Part shown: one piece after another, positions 19,705 through 29,059 of the stretch
Position numbering within the stretch: the first letter of the stretch is position 1
Layout: each line of letters starts with the position of its first letter
DNA from: Fusobacterium varium
GTDB taxonomy: Bacteria > Fusobacteriota > Fusobacteriia > Fusobacteriales > Fusobacteriaceae
Direction of reading: 5' to 3'
NCBI GenBank assembly: GCA_002356455.1
Contig: AP017968.1
Location: 1,488,001 to 1,552,000 of the forward strand
Length of the DNA: 64,000 nucleotides
Program-made: the position numbers and the translations under genes
Notes under the pieces: model-generated
The model's database searches: none
The model's input: only the letters and a program-made list of their open reading frames with translations
Told to the model about the DNA's origin: nothing

Positions 19705-21385
19705 AGGCTATATAGAAGAGAGGAAGAGACTCTGGAATAAAACAAATGACATAGAAGTGGACCAAGAATGGAGAAAAGCTTCTTGGTATGAACTTATAGA
19801 TAACAAAGAAACCTTTAAAGAGTTATTAGAAAATCCATGGTATTTAATGGAAATGCACTTTTGTGTTATAGATAAAGAGTTCAATGAGGTTCCTTTTTTT
19901 CTTAATGAAGTGCAAAATGACTTCTTAAACAATATTTTATTACCATTAGTATACAAACAAAATAAAAAAGAGATAGAGCAAATAAAAATTAAGATTCTAA
20001 AAGGTAGACAACAAGGATTTACAACCTTGATAACTGCTTTTCAAGAGTGCCTAATGCTTACGCAAGAAGGATTTAGGGGCTTTACTATGGCACATGATAA
20101 TGATGCAACCAATTCTATATTTTCTGACATAGCAAAAGGATTCTTTGATGGACTAATAGATGAAATAAAAGAAAAACCAAAGCGTTCTAATGCAAGAGAA
20201 CTCATATTTGCAGGAAATAACAGTGCATGGAGAGTAGCAACAGCAGGGAGTAAAGGAGCAGGAAGAGGAAAGAAATTAAAAATGCTTCATAACTCTGAAA
20301 AGGCATTCTGGAAAGACATGAGAAAAAATGCTGCTGCAATATCCCAAGCATTGACTAAATACTCTATTGAAATTGATGAGACCACAGCCAATGGCTACAA
20401 TGAATTCAAAGATGATTGGGATTCTATCAAAGAGGGGAAAAGTAAATGGATAGGAGTTTTCTATGAATGGTATAGAACATTTGAATATAGGAAGTCTTTC
20501 AAGGGTGTTGAGTATACAGAAGAAGAGTTCAAAGCAGCAATAGAAAAAGAAGAGAGATTCAAGGGAGTAGACACAAAATTTATGAAACTTCTAAAATCCC
20601 TCATGAATGAAACTAAGTTAGATATAAAACAAATACATTGGTATTTTGATAAACGCCTTGAATTAAAAGAAGATGTATATCAAGAATATCCTTGTACAGA
20701 TGAAATGGCGTTTTTACATTCTGGAAGGCCTTATTTTGATATAGAGCTATTAGATATTCTTATTAATCAAAATAAAAATATTGAGTTTATAAGCAAGTAT
20801 AATGGTGAAATAGAAATTTTTGAAGAGCCACAAAAGAATGTAGAGTATATAATTGGCTCTGACGTAGCTGAGGGTTTAGAACTTGGGGATAGCTCCACAT
20901 TCTTCATACTAAGGGCTGATACAATGACAGAGGTTGCAAATGGAGAATATAAAGTAAAGCCTGATGAACATGGGTTGTTGTTGGAGCACTGGGGCAAAAA
21001 ATACAACAATGCTTTTATAGGAGTAGAAAGAAACAATCATGGACATTCCACATTAAATACTTTAATTAATACTTGCAAATATCCATATATCTATATAGAG
21101 AAAACGCTAGATAAAAGATATAACAAAGAAACAGAGAAGCCGGGATGGAGTACAAATCCTACATCAAAGTACATTATGCTTGATGATTTAGATACAGCTA
21201 TAAGGAATGAAGAGATAACTATAAAATCAGTTAGGACTTTAAAGCAGATGCGGGAAATTCAAAAAGAAGATGGAAAAGTCAACACAAATGGGAAGGATAG
21301 AGTAATAGCAGTAGCTATAGCTTACCAAATGCACAAATTAAAACCTAAAGCCCCTATTGTAATGAAAAAGCCAAAAGGATTCTAG
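19694..21385 (+). CDS. terL: Terminase large subunit
   Basis: A 563-residue packaging motor. Near residues 95-110 the Walker A-like motif KILKGRQQGFTT is seen, with the adenine-binding region before it. The C-terminal nuclease domain shows IIGSDVAEGLELGDSSTF with the metal-binding aspartates and a later D in the region GKDRVIAVAIAYQ. It pumps DNA into the prohead and cuts it. Length and order (after terS, before portal) are normal. GAGGTGAG precedes the ATG. Confidence 0.95.
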   Translation: MDCKGYIEERKRLWNKTNDIEVDQEWRKASWYELIDNKETFKELLENPWYLMEMHFCVIDKEFNEVPFFLNEVQNDFLNNILLPLVYKQNKKEIEQIKIKILKGRQQGFTTLITAFQECLMLTQEGFRGFTMAHDNDATNSIFSDIAKGFFDGLIDEIKEKPKRSNARELIFAGNNSAWRVATAGSKGAGRGKKLKMLHNSEKAFWKDMRKNAAAISQALTKYSIEIDETTANGYNEFKDDWDSIKEGKSKWIGVFYEWYRTFEYRKSFKGVEYTEEEFKAAIEKEERFKGVDTKFMKLLKSLMNETKLDIKQIHWYFDKRLELKEDVYQEYPCTDEMAFLHSGRPYFDIELLDILINQNKNIEFISKYNGEIEIFEEPQKNVEYIIGSDVAEGLELGDSSTFFILRADTMTEVANGEYKVKPDEHGLLLEHWGKKYNNAFIGVERNNHGHSTLNTLINTCKYPYIYIEKTLDKRYNKETEKPGWSTNPTSKYIMLDDLDTAIRNEEITIKSVRTLKQMREIQKEDGKVNTNGKDRVIAVAIAYQMHKLKPKAPIVMKKPKGF

Positions 21386-21388
21386 GAG

Positions 21389-22822
21389 GTGATAAAAATT
21401 TTAATTCATGAAGAAATTATGAAAAATATAGATGAATATATTTTGCAACATCAAGAAAAGATAAAAAATGTGGCTAAATACAGAAAGTTCTTTAAAAATC
21501 AAGTTGGAAAGCATTATAAAAAAAGAATTATAAAAAATTTGAGACTAAAAGATGAAGTAGCAAGATGGCTGAATCCTGATGGAACAATAACAATAGGAGG
21601 AGTAATAACTGATGAGATAACAATAGATGACATCATAGTGGAAAGCACTTTGCCAAAGGCAGCAGTAAATACTTTAAAAACATATAGTGTGGGAGAAGCT
21701 CCATATATTGATATTGATGTTACAAATACAAAAAAAGACTGGAAAAAAGATTTTGAAATAAGAGAAAACATTCGTGGAAAGACTAAACAGCTTGTGGAAG
21801 AAGCACTTGTTACTGGAAACGCCTTTGTTAAAGTGGAAAAGGGAGATAATAACAAAGCAGAAGTAATAGTTTTACCAGTGGAGAATGTAATAATCATTCC
21901 AGATCCTAATAATATATCAAAAGTAGCAGGCTACATATATTTTTGTGAATTGGAAAAAGAAACATCTGATGGCAAAAATACAAAATATAAATATATAGAA
22001 ATTTATCAATTAGATGGTAAAGTTTTTGTTTATAACGGAATAGATGATAAAGAGCCTACAGAAGTTGACCCAACAACTAACGAAATAAATCTGCACCATG
22101 TGAGTGGAATTGAAAGGGAAGGTTTGTATGGGAAATCTATTTTTGAAGGGTTAGAAACAACTTTTTTGGAAATTGTAATAAGGCTTACATCCAATAGCTA
22201 TTTATTTAATAAGATAAATAATCCTAATATGGTGGGCTCTGGTGGGATGGCAGCATTAAATAGAGAAACAGGAGAAAAAGAGGTGAAAAGTGGGACATAT
22301 ACTGATTTTGAAATGCCAGAACAAGCAAATTCAGTACGATATGTGGAGCCTCCAACTTCTCATGTTACGGCTATTTATGAACACTTAAAAATCAATATGC
22401 AGAATGCTTACTCTCAATTAGGAGTTAATGAAATAGCATTAGGGCTAAGTAGAGAAGGAAATACAGCAAGTGGAGAAGCTTTTAAAAAGGCTATAACCTC
22501 AACATTAAATAAATGCAGAGATATTACAACTAATCTCTATGCTCCTTTATATAACATATATAAACAAGCTTATTTAATAGAGGAAAAAGCAACTTTAAGC
22601 CTTGATATTATTTTTAAAGATGGAATTAGCCTTTCAGAAAAAGAAGAATTAGAAAATGAAGCTATACAAGTTACAAATAAATTATTGTCTAGAAAATCTA
22701 TTCTTCTCAAAAGAGGCTTTACAGAAAAAGAAGCAGAAAAAGAACTGGAAAGAATAATGGAAGAGGAAGAAAAGCTTTTTGGTACAATTAGTGAAACTTT
22801 AGAAGAAAAGGACCTAGACTAA
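21389..22822 (+). CDS. Portal protein
   Basis: A 477-residue protein of the phage portal type (SPP1 Gp6-like): mixed N-terminal part, the central region with VEEALVTGNAFVKVEKG and VIIIPDPNN, and a helical C-terminus with an acidic tail. It forms the DNA entry ring and sits between terL and the minor head gene. The start is unclear. AGGAGG (21384-21389) overlaps the GTG at 21389. An ATT at 21398 lies at ideal spacing, and the first ATG is at 21419. The true start is probably 21398 or 21419. Confidence 0.88.
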   Translation: MIKILIHEEIMKNIDEYILQHQEKIKNVAKYRKFFKNQVGKHYKKRIIKNLRLKDEVARWLNPDGTITIGGVITDEITIDDIIVESTLPKAAVNTLKTYSVGEAPYIDIDVTNTKKDWKKDFEIRENIRGKTKQLVEEALVTGNAFVKVEKGDNNKAEVIVLPVENVIIIPDPNNISKVAGYIYFCELEKETSDGKNTKYKYIEIYQLDGKVFVYNGIDDKEPTEVDPTTNEINLHHVSGIEREGLYGKSIFEGLETTFLEIVIRLTSNSYLFNKINNPNMVGSGGMAALNRETGEKEVKSGTYTDFEMPEQANSVRYVEPPTSHVTAIYEHLKINMQNAYSQLGVNEIALGLSREGNTASGEAFKKAITSTLNKCRDITTNLYAPLYNIYKQAYLIEEKATLSLDIIFKDGISLSEKEELENEAIQVTNKLLSRKSILLKRGFTEKEAEKELERIMEEEEKLFGTISETLEEKDLD

Positions 22823-22823
22823 T

Positions 22824-23927
22824 ATGGCTAAAAAGAATGAAAGAAACCATTTAATAAAACTGTATGAGGAAGCATTAAAAAACCTTATATATAAATTTGA
22901 AAAACTTTTAAAAGAAGGGAGAAAAGTTGATTATGAAACTTATCTGTTAAAAGAATTAAAAAAATCTTTTGAGGAAATTAAGGAACAGAAAAAAATCATA
23001 CAAATGACTTTGAATGATGAATATTTGAATAGAAAAATAGCTGAAATAGAAAAAGCTATAAGAATTGCAAATGTAGATATGAAATACAACTATAAACAGT
23101 TTACCAAGATAGATACTGAAAATATTATAGAATTGTATGGAGTTTTTAATGAAAGGACTAATAGGGCAGCAAAGGGAATAGGTAAACAGATACAAAAGTT
23201 CTTTACAGAAGAGCAGCAAAAGGCAACAAGTGAATTAAATAGTTTTGTTAGAGATGAACTTGTTTCAAGGGAGCTGGGAAAAAGTAAAAAAGAAGCAATA
23301 GCAAGTTTGACTGAAAAACTAAGAGATAATTTATATTTTATTTTGAGAACAGATACAGGAAAGCTATTGAAAATGTCTTTACCAGCTTATGCAAAAATGA
23401 ACTTGAATACAATGTTTCAACAAGCCAAAAACGCAGCAACAATACAAGCAGTTAAGGAAACAAAAAGTAATCTTGTAAGATTTTCTCGGCATTACTGGAC
23501 TTGTGAAACATGTGCCAAGTATGCAGAAGGGCGGATTTATAGCTTAGATAGAAGAATAAAAAAATATCCATATTTATATGATATTCCGGGCTTTAATATG
23601 GGCTATAAAAGTATCCATCCTAACTGTAAACATCTTTTATCTGGTTATTATGAAGAAGGCCATAATCAAAAAGAGATAGAAGAGAATAAAAAGCTATCAA
23701 ATAATCAATCAGACACTAGAAGTTCAGAAATGATTAAAAAATATGAAATGAAACAAGAAATAAACAGACTTGAAAGAGTTAAAAACAGTATAAATGCCAA
23801 GCTACAGACTTTACGGGGTGTAAATCTCACGGAGGAAGAAAGAGGCATGATATCTGTTTTAAATAGAAGAAAAAAAGAGATAATAAAAAAAATCAATTCT
23901 TTGAGAGATAATTTTAGGGGATTGTAG
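22824..23927 (+). CDS. Minor capsid/head morphogenesis protein
   Basis: A 367-residue protein directly after the portal gene. The N-terminal 250 residues are helical, and the region with HYWTCETCAKYAEGRIYSL and HPNCKHLLSG has the H/C pattern of phage minor head proteins of the SPP1 gp7/Mu F group (phage_min_cap2). It is incorporated in few copies near the portal and may aid DNA ejection. The C-terminus is a charged coiled coil. The call is firm at family level. Confidence 0.85.
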   Translation: MAKKNERNHLIKLYEEALKNLIYKFEKLLKEGRKVDYETYLLKELKKSFEEIKEQKKIIQMTLNDEYLNRKIAEIEKAIRIANVDMKYNYKQFTKIDTENIIELYGVFNERTNRAAKGIGKQIQKFFTEEQQKATSELNSFVRDELVSRELGKSKKEAIASLTEKLRDNLYFILRTDTGKLLKMSLPAYAKMNLNTMFQQAKNAATIQAVKETKSNLVRFSRHYWTCETCAKYAEGRIYSLDRRIKKYPYLYDIPGFNMGYKSIHPNCKHLLSGYYEEGHNQKEIEENKKLSNNQSDTRSSEMIKKYEMKQEINRLERVKNSINAKLQTLRGVNLTEEERGMISVLNRRKKEIIKKINSLRDNFRGL

Positions 23928-23936
23928 GAGGAAAAA

Positions 23937-24593
23937 ATGACAATACAAGAAATACTAGCATTAATAGGACAAAACAAAGATAATCCAGAGCTTATAACAG
24001 GCCTTGTAGCATTAAATTTAGTAGCAACTAAAGAGACAATAAAGGAGGTAGAAGCAAAATATACAGATGATGGGGTAATGGAATATTTATCAAAAACACA
24101 ATCTTTATCAGATAAGATTTTCAATGAGAATGTCAAAAAGTTTTTATCAAAAAAATTAGGAAAAGACATAAAAGAGATTAAAGATGAAGATCTGGGACTA
24201 GAACTTATTCCAAAATCTAGTTTAACAGAACAAACAGGAAAATATCAAGGAAAGATTAAAGAATATGAAATATCAAAAGCTTTAGGAGATAAAGCAGACC
24301 TTTTGAAACCACACCTAGACATGAATAAAATCACAATAGGTGATGATTTTACTGTAAAAGGGGTAGATGAACAAGTAACAGCTTTGAAAACAAAATTCCC
24401 TATGCTCTTTGAAGTTAAGGAAGATAAAAAAGAAGATAAGCCGGGAGGAACAGGACAAAAAGGTGGAGGAATATTGACACTACAAGAACAGTTAAAGGCA
24501 GCAGAAAAGAAGGCTTTAGAAACAGGAAGTGCAAAAGATAGAGCAGCATATCAAGATTTAAAAATGAAGATAGAAAATGGAGGAGATGAATAA
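23937..24593 (+). CDS. Scaffolding protein
   Basis: A 218-residue, charged and helical protein immediately before the major capsid gene. Its C-terminal part is low in complexity (EDKKEDKPGGTGQKGGG) and ends in a basic-acidic helix, the usual form of phage scaffolds (Gp20-like). It would direct prohead assembly. Its stop overlaps the capsid start. Assigned by composition and position rather than by motif. Confidence 0.75.
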   Translation: MTIQEILALIGQNKDNPELITGLVALNLVATKETIKEVEAKYTDDGVMEYLSKTQSLSDKIFNENVKKFLSKKLGKDIKEIKDEDLGLELIPKSSLTEQTGKYQGKIKEYEISKALGDKADLLKPHLDMNKITIGDDFTVKGVDEQVTALKTKFPMLFEVKEDKKEDKPGGTGQKGGGILTLQEQLKAAEKKALETGSAKDRAAYQDLKMKIENGGDE

Positions 24594-25771
24594 TGAAAAC
24601 AATGAGATCATTAAGAAAAAAATACAAATTTATGGGAATACAAGTATTTGCAGGTGGAGGAACTACTAATCAAATAAATACACCAAATCAACTAATTTCA
24701 GCAGATATTTCAGATGAATTAAATTTGATAAATGCCAGTGTTTCCCCAATAGTATCACATATTTTGAGAGGTGGAAGAAAAACACCAACAACATCAACAA
24801 CAATAGAATGGATAGATTCTTATATTAGAAAAACAGATACTGTATTAAGTGCAAACATAGGAGATAGTGATACTACTTTGACTGTGGCACATGAAGAAGT
24901 TCTAGTAAAAGATTCTTTACTGGCAATAGAAGAAGAAGTTGTATATGTAACAGCAGTTTCAGGAGCTACTGCAACAGTAACAAGAGGATATGGATCAACA
25001 ACAAAAGTAGCACATAATAAAGGAGTAGAAATCAAAAATATGGGAATCTTTATGGAAGAAGGGGGAGAACTTAAACCTTCAACTGTAAAATTACCAGTAA
25101 ACATAGAAAATAAGACTGGGATTATATATGAACAGTTTGAAGTGACAGAATCGGCAAAACATACATATATTCAAGGACAAAACGGGCTTTCAGCATATCA
25201 AATGGAAAGTATGAAAAAGAAAGAAGAACTATTGAGCATAATTGAAAATAAAATATTAAATTCTGTTAAGTTTGTATCAGGAATGTCAAGAAATAATGAT
25301 GGGGTAAAAGCATTAATCAGACAACATGGAATAGTAGTTGATGCAGAAGGAGCAGAGCTTACAAAAGCATTTATTGATAAGGTTGTAAAACAAATTATAG
25401 ATGCAGGTGGAGGTAATGACCTTGCAGCAGGAAAATATTTTATTGTAGCAGCATATGACCAAGTTAATAGAATAGATAATTTTAACAAGGATACTATAAG
25501 AACATCACAAGATGAGAAAGTAACAGGAACGAAAATCACTCAAATTGTTACTACTGGAGGAACTTTAAATGTTTTCCATGCAAATTCTTTAAATAGGGAT
25601 GAAGCTTTGATAATGAACTTAGAAGAATTAGAAATGAAAGAGTTATATCCTCTTAAAGAAGAGATAGGAGCAAAAACAAAGTTAGCAGATAATTATTTTA
25701 TCCATGGAGAATTTTCTGTAAAACTAGGAAAATGCCCTTGTCAAATGTGGGTTAAAAATTTAAAGGCATAA
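24593..25771 (+). CDS. Major capsid protein, SU10/DUF5309 type
   Basis: A 392-residue protein of the SU10-like major capsid family (DUF5309): start with NQINTPNQLISADISDELN, an inserted beta domain (about 85-150: GDSDTTLTVAHEEV, VTRGYGSTTKVAHNKG), and a C-terminal HK97-type core. It builds the icosahedral shell. It is the most abundant virion protein, in line with the strong ribosome site GGAGGAGATGA. The family is typical of some siphoviruses and podoviruses. Confidence 0.88.
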   Translation: MKTMRSLRKKYKFMGIQVFAGGGTTNQINTPNQLISADISDELNLINASVSPIVSHILRGGRKTPTTSTTIEWIDSYIRKTDTVLSANIGDSDTTLTVAHEEVLVKDSLLAIEEEVVYVTAVSGATATVTRGYGSTTKVAHNKGVEIKNMGIFMEEGGELKPSTVKLPVNIENKTGIIYEQFEVTESAKHTYIQGQNGLSAYQMESMKKKEELLSIIENKILNSVKFVSGMSRNNDGVKALIRQHGIVVDAEGAELTKAFIDKVVKQIIDAGGGNDLAAGKYFIVAAYDQVNRIDNFNKDTIRTSQDEKVTGTKITQIVTTGGTLNVFHANSLNRDEALIMNLEELEMKELYPLKEEIGAKTKLADNYFIHGEFSVKLGKCPCQMWVKNLKA

Positions 25772-25787
25772 TTTTTGGAGGTACTGA

Positions 25788-26009
25788 ATGAGTAATGTTT
25801 TAGAAGAATTGAAAGAGAAAAGCAAAGAAGAGACAAAAGAGGAAGTTATAGAAGAAAAGAGAGAAGGTTTTATATTCAAATCTAAAGTTCCTAATTTGTA
25901 TCTTTATGTTATGGATATAAGATTTAGAAAAGGGGAATATGTGACAACAGATGAAAAAGAAGCAAAAGCTTTAAGGAAGATAGCAGGAATAGAAGAGGTT
26001 AAAAAATGA
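25788..26009 (+). CDS. Hypothetical structural-region protein
   Basis: A 73-residue protein between capsid and connector genes. The first 25 residues are a charged helix (ELKEKSKEETKEEV). The rest looks like a small beta domain (FIFKSKVPNLYLYVMDIRFRKGEYVTT is its core, part FRKGEYVTTDEKEA). Products here are often head-decoration or connector-adjacent proteins. It overlaps the next gene by four bases. Confidence 0.6.
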   Translation: MSNVLEELKEKSKEETKEEVIEEKREGFIFKSKVPNLYLYVMDIRFRKGEYVTTDEKEAKALRKIAGIEEVKK

Positions 26010-26461
26010 TACTAGTAAAAGGAATAAATTCTTATATTACAGTAGAGGAAGCAGAGGAATTATTGAAGCTTGAAAAACCAGAAGAGGCAGAAAAGTTTAG
26101 AAACCTTGATACTAAAGTTAAGGAATATAACTTAATAAAGGCAACTTCTAAAATAGAAAGCCTAAATATTCCAAGAGAAGAGAGGGAAGAAGGATTAATA
26201 TTCCCTCTTCCTTATCAAAAAGGAGTAATTCCACTTGAAGTAAAGCTTTGTTGTATATTAGAGGCCTTGTATATGGCAACAAATCAAATAACAATAGAAT
26301 TAGAAAAATTCAAGTCTGGAATAATTGCACAAAGCGAGAAAACAGCTTCTGTGACATTTGATATAAGTATGATAAATAAATACAAAGAGATTCCTTTTGT
26401 AAATCTTGAAGCTTATAAACTTATTGAAAACTATGTGAGTAAATCATATAGAATAAGATAA
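26006..26461 (+). CDS. Head-tail connector (adaptor) protein
   Basis: A 151-residue, largely helical protein with the layout of gp6/gp15-type adaptors: SYITVEEAEELL at the start, a central RNLDTKVKEYNLIKATSKIE helix, then VKLCCILEALYMA. It should bind under the portal. The position between capsid and head-closure genes supports this. Confidence 0.75.
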   Translation: MILVKGINSYITVEEAEELLKLEKPEEAEKFRNLDTKVKEYNLIKATSKIESLNIPREEREEGLIFPLPYQKGVIPLEVKLCCILEALYMATNQITIELEKFKSGIIAQSEKTASVTFDISMINKYKEIPFVNLEAYKLIENYVSKSYRIR

Positions 26462-26486
26462 TTCCCATTTTTAATAAAAATGGGAA
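26462..26486. repeat. Palindromic element, copy 2 of 4 (perfect)
   Basis: TTCCCATTTTT-AAT-AAAAATGGGAA, a perfect 11-bp stem with a three-base loop, in the gap between the connector and head-closure genes. The following AAAGGAGG is the ribosome site of the next gene, so the stem could also affect translation or serve as an RNA cleavage site. Confidence 0.7.
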
Positions 26487-26500
26487 AGGAGGCAATCTAA

Positions 26501-26848
26501 ATGAGTTTAAGAAGAATGTTAGGTTATAACATTGATAAAATAACAGTTTGGGAAGAAATAGAGGGCTTAAAAGATGAAGATGGAATACCAACAAAGATAT
26601 GGAAAAAGAATATATTTAATGGAAGGTGGGAAAATTCTATAAAAATTATAAGAAATATGGCAGGTGACAGTATATCTTCTACAGCAAATGTAATAATTCC
26701 TATTCTTCTTGATGTAAAGAAAAATATTCTTATAGAAAATGGAGAAAGCAAGGAAGAAAAACCAAGCATAGAGGCAAGAAAAATAATGACTATGGAAGAA
26801 ATAACAAGGATAGGTAAACCATCATTGGAGTGGATTTATTATGTCTAA
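26501..26848 (+). CDS. Head-closure / minor head-tail protein
   Basis: A 115-residue beta-rich protein in the place of head-completion proteins (SPP1 gp16-like). It has KITVWEEIEGLKDEDGIPTK near the start, typical of minor structural proteins of this size (phage_head_tail_2 group). Call by position and general look. Confidence 0.65.
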   Translation: MSLRRMLGYNIDKITVWEEIEGLKDEDGIPTKIWKKNIFNGRWENSIKIIRNMAGDSISSTANVIIPILLDVKKNILIENGESKEEKPSIEARKIMTMEEITRIGKPSLEWIYYV

Positions 26849-27167
26849 TATAAAAAGTAAAATAGATGCAGCAGTAGCAAGAGGTTTGAATAAATTTGGA
26901 GAACATTTAAAGAGTGAAATTTTAGATATCACTCCACTAGATACAGGAGAACTGAGAAGAAGTATATATGTAAAAAAAGCTACTGAAGGAAATCTAGCTG
27001 TAGAAATTGGAAGTAGTGGAGCAATAGCCTCTTACAATGTTTATGTACATGAAATCCCATTCACAAATTATACAACAGCAGGAACAGGCTATAAGTTCAT
27101 AGAAAGACCTTTTGAAAAAGAAAAACATAAAATAAAAGACTTTATCAAAGCAGAGGTTAGAAAATGA
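26841..27167 (+). CDS. HK97 gp10-like tail-completion protein
   Basis: A 108-residue protein with the gp10 family features: an N-terminal helix, then DITPLDTGELRRSIYVK and later YNVYVHEIPF and KFIERPFEKEK. These proteins help join head and tail. It overlaps the genes on both sides by a few bases. Confidence 0.85.
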   Translation: MSNIKSKIDAAVARGLNKFGEHLKSEILDITPLDTGELRRSIYVKKATEGNLAVEIGSSGAIASYNVYVHEIPFTNYTTAGTGYKFIERPFEKEKHKIKDFIKAEVRK

Positions 27168-27490
27168 AAATAAGAGAAATAGTAAGGGCAATAAATAGTT
27201 TAGAATTAGGAATAACAGCTATATACGGATATTCTGATACTAAAGAAAATGGCATATACGTAATAGATACTTTGGTAAAAGATATTACAAAGCACAATAA
27301 AGAAGAAAGGATTCAAATTCTTATTTGTATGACAAAAGTTGAAAATTCTTATTTGAAAATAAGAGAACTAGCCGAAAAAATCAAAAAGAAGCTAGATGAA
27401 ATGGGGTGTTATGGTATTTCAATGCATTATGTAGGGGAATATCAGAATAAACACAATTATTCTATTAATTTAAGTATAGGAGGAATATAA
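27164..27490 (+). CDS. Tail terminator-like protein
   Basis: A 108-residue mixed alpha/beta protein between gp10-like and tail-tube genes, the standard place of tail terminators (gpU/gp17-like). The layout helix-strand-strand-helix fits. No clear signature motif. Confidence 0.65.
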   Translation: MKIREIVRAINSLELGITAIYGYSDTKENGIYVIDTLVKDITKHNKEERIQILICMTKVENSYLKIRELAEKIKKKLDEMGCYGISMHYVGEYQNKHNYSINLSIGGI

Positions 27491-27491
27491 A

Positions 27492-28292
27492 ATGGTAAAC
27501 ATAAAAGAAGTAGTTCATAACAGTAAGGAAAGATTTTTAGAAGTACAGCCTAATGGGGCAGGACTTTATATTGGAATGCAGGCATATAAAGCCATAAAAG
27601 ATGAAAGTGAGTATACTGATTCAATGAAAGTAATAATTCCTAAGATGGAATTATTGGAAGGAAGTATATCTGGGACAACTTTTACAATTACAACAGGAAC
27701 AGCAGAAGTAATATCAGCTCCTAAAAATATTGTAGTAGCTCTGTTTGATAAATCTGAGTTAGACACATTAGCGACTGCTGAAAATTTTAGAGGAATGGCA
27801 AATCCTAATTTAGTTGAAATTGTAAAAGTAACTGCTACAACAGCAAGTACAATAACATTAGCAAATGAGCCAAGAAATACATCATTTACAAGTGCAATTT
27901 TACTAGAAAATGATGGATATATTGATGTAGCACAGATAACAGACTTTACATCAACAGAGCAGCAAGCAGAAATAAATACTAATAATAAGCATTCAAATGG
28001 GTATGAAAGTGCAATAGGGGGGCTTAAAACTTCCAGTATAGATGGAATACAAGGGTATTATCACCCAGATTTTCCATCAGTAGCAACTTTGAACTTTGCC
28101 TTTGATGGAGAATATACTGTAAAGGCTAGACATGGAGCTTTAAAACAGAAAAATACTCCGTATATAGAGGGAGTGTATAAAGTAACAGAATTTACACATT
28201 CAGGAACTCTTGATGGAGGAAGTGCTTTAAGTTATACAGCAAGTTTAAAGCTTCAATCAGGAATGATAGAAAAGAAAGTTTTTACAAAATAA
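27492..28292 (+). CDS. Major tail tube protein
   Basis: A 266-residue beta-rich protein with an inner Ig-like insertion region (about 50-110, rich in T, V and A: TFTITTGTAEVISAPKN). Late tail genes around it and a strong hairpin after it support the role of main tail-tube subunit. Length is normal for siphovirus tubes. Confidence 0.8.
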   Translation: MVNIKEVVHNSKERFLEVQPNGAGLYIGMQAYKAIKDESEYTDSMKVIIPKMELLEGSISGTTFTITTGTAEVISAPKNIVVALFDKSELDTLATAENFRGMANPNLVEIVKVTATTASTITLANEPRNTSFTSAILLENDGYIDVAQITDFTSTEQQAEINTNNKHSNGYESAIGGLKTSSIDGIQGYYHPDFPSVATLNFAFDGEYTVKARHGALKQKNTPYIEGVYKVTEFTHSGTLDGGSALSYTASLKLQSGMIEKKVFTK

Positions 28293-28296
28293 GAGC

Positions 28297-28318
28297 AAAG
28301 GGGAGTAATCCCCTTTAT
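28297..28318 (+). terminator. Partial terminator after the tube gene
   Basis: AAAGGGGA-GTAA-TCCCCTTT, an eight-base stem with a short T run. It probably lowers transcription of the downstream genes relative to the abundant tube protein. Confidence 0.6.
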
Positions 28319-28373
28319 CCTTATTCCTTTAAATGAGAATAATTTTTGATTTAAGAGAATAAGAGGAGGAAAT

Positions 28374-28973
28374 ATGAAATTAAAAATAAATGAAATAGAA
28401 TATAAATTAAAACTAAATTTAAGAGCAAGGATGAAGCTTATAAAATATTATCCAGATGAAACGGGAATGTTTGAAAAAGCAATTCAGGGAGATATAGAGG
28501 CAATAACAAGAATAATATATTCTTCTTTACAAGAATATAGTTTTTCTTATGAGGACTTTTTAAAGAGTTATCCAGATATAAAAGAGAGCTATGAGGCATT
28601 ATATAAAATGCTTCAGAAATTAATAGATGAGGCAGGAAACCCATTTGAGCTGTCTAGTAATAGAAATACTCATGAAGAAAAAAGAGAGCCTGTTAAAACA
28701 GATTTTAGAGAATTAATAATAACTTTAATGAGTAAAGGTTATAAACAGGAAGAAGTTCTGGATATGACTTATTGGGATATCAATCTAGTATTTGAGGCAG
28801 ATTATAAAAAGCTTGAAAGAGAAGTTTTTCATACAAACGCTTTAATAAATACAATGGCTGGCATAATGGGAAGTAAGGAAACAATAGATATTCTAGGAAG
28901 AAAAAAGAAAGAAGAATATAGAGATTATTCTATGTTTGATAAAGTAAGTGAATTGCTAAACAAAAAGAAATAA
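28374..28973 (+). CDS. Tail assembly chaperone (Gp15-like)
   Basis: A 199-residue protein directly before the tape measure region. N-terminal residues (LKINEIEYKLKLNLRARMKL) match Gp15-type chaperone proteins, and the second half is helical. These coat the tape measure before tube assembly. I looked for a -1 slip site that would make a longer product and found only a short extension, so a gpG/gpGT frameshift is not supported. Confidence 0.75.
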   Translation: MKLKINEIEYKLKLNLRARMKLIKYYPDETGMFEKAIQGDIEAITRIIYSSLQEYSFSYEDFLKSYPDIKESYEALYKMLQKLIDEAGNPFELSSNRNTHEEKREPVKTDFRELIITLMSKGYKQEEVLDMTYWDINLVFEADYKKLEREVFHTNALINTMAGIMGSKETIDILGRKKKEEYRDYSMFDKVSELLNKKK

Positions 28974-29010
28974 ATAAAAAAGGAACATTGGAAAATAAAT
29001 ATATCTGAGG

Positions 29011-29039
29011 TTGCTAATCTTTTTTTTATAAGGTATACT
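29011..29039 (+). promoter_or_regulatory. Promoter of the second exported-protein gene
   Basis: TTGCTA (29011-29016), 17 bp, TATACT (29034-29039), 20 bp before the ATG. With the terminator at 29847 it isolates the gene from the late operon. Confidence 0.7.
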
Positions 29040-29059
29040 AAAAAGAAAAAGGTGATTAG

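Noticed and set aside
28930-28990. Programmed frameshift at the end of the tail chaperone gene
   Set aside because: A -1 slip on the A-rich end would add only about 15 codons before a stop, with no gpT-like frame following.
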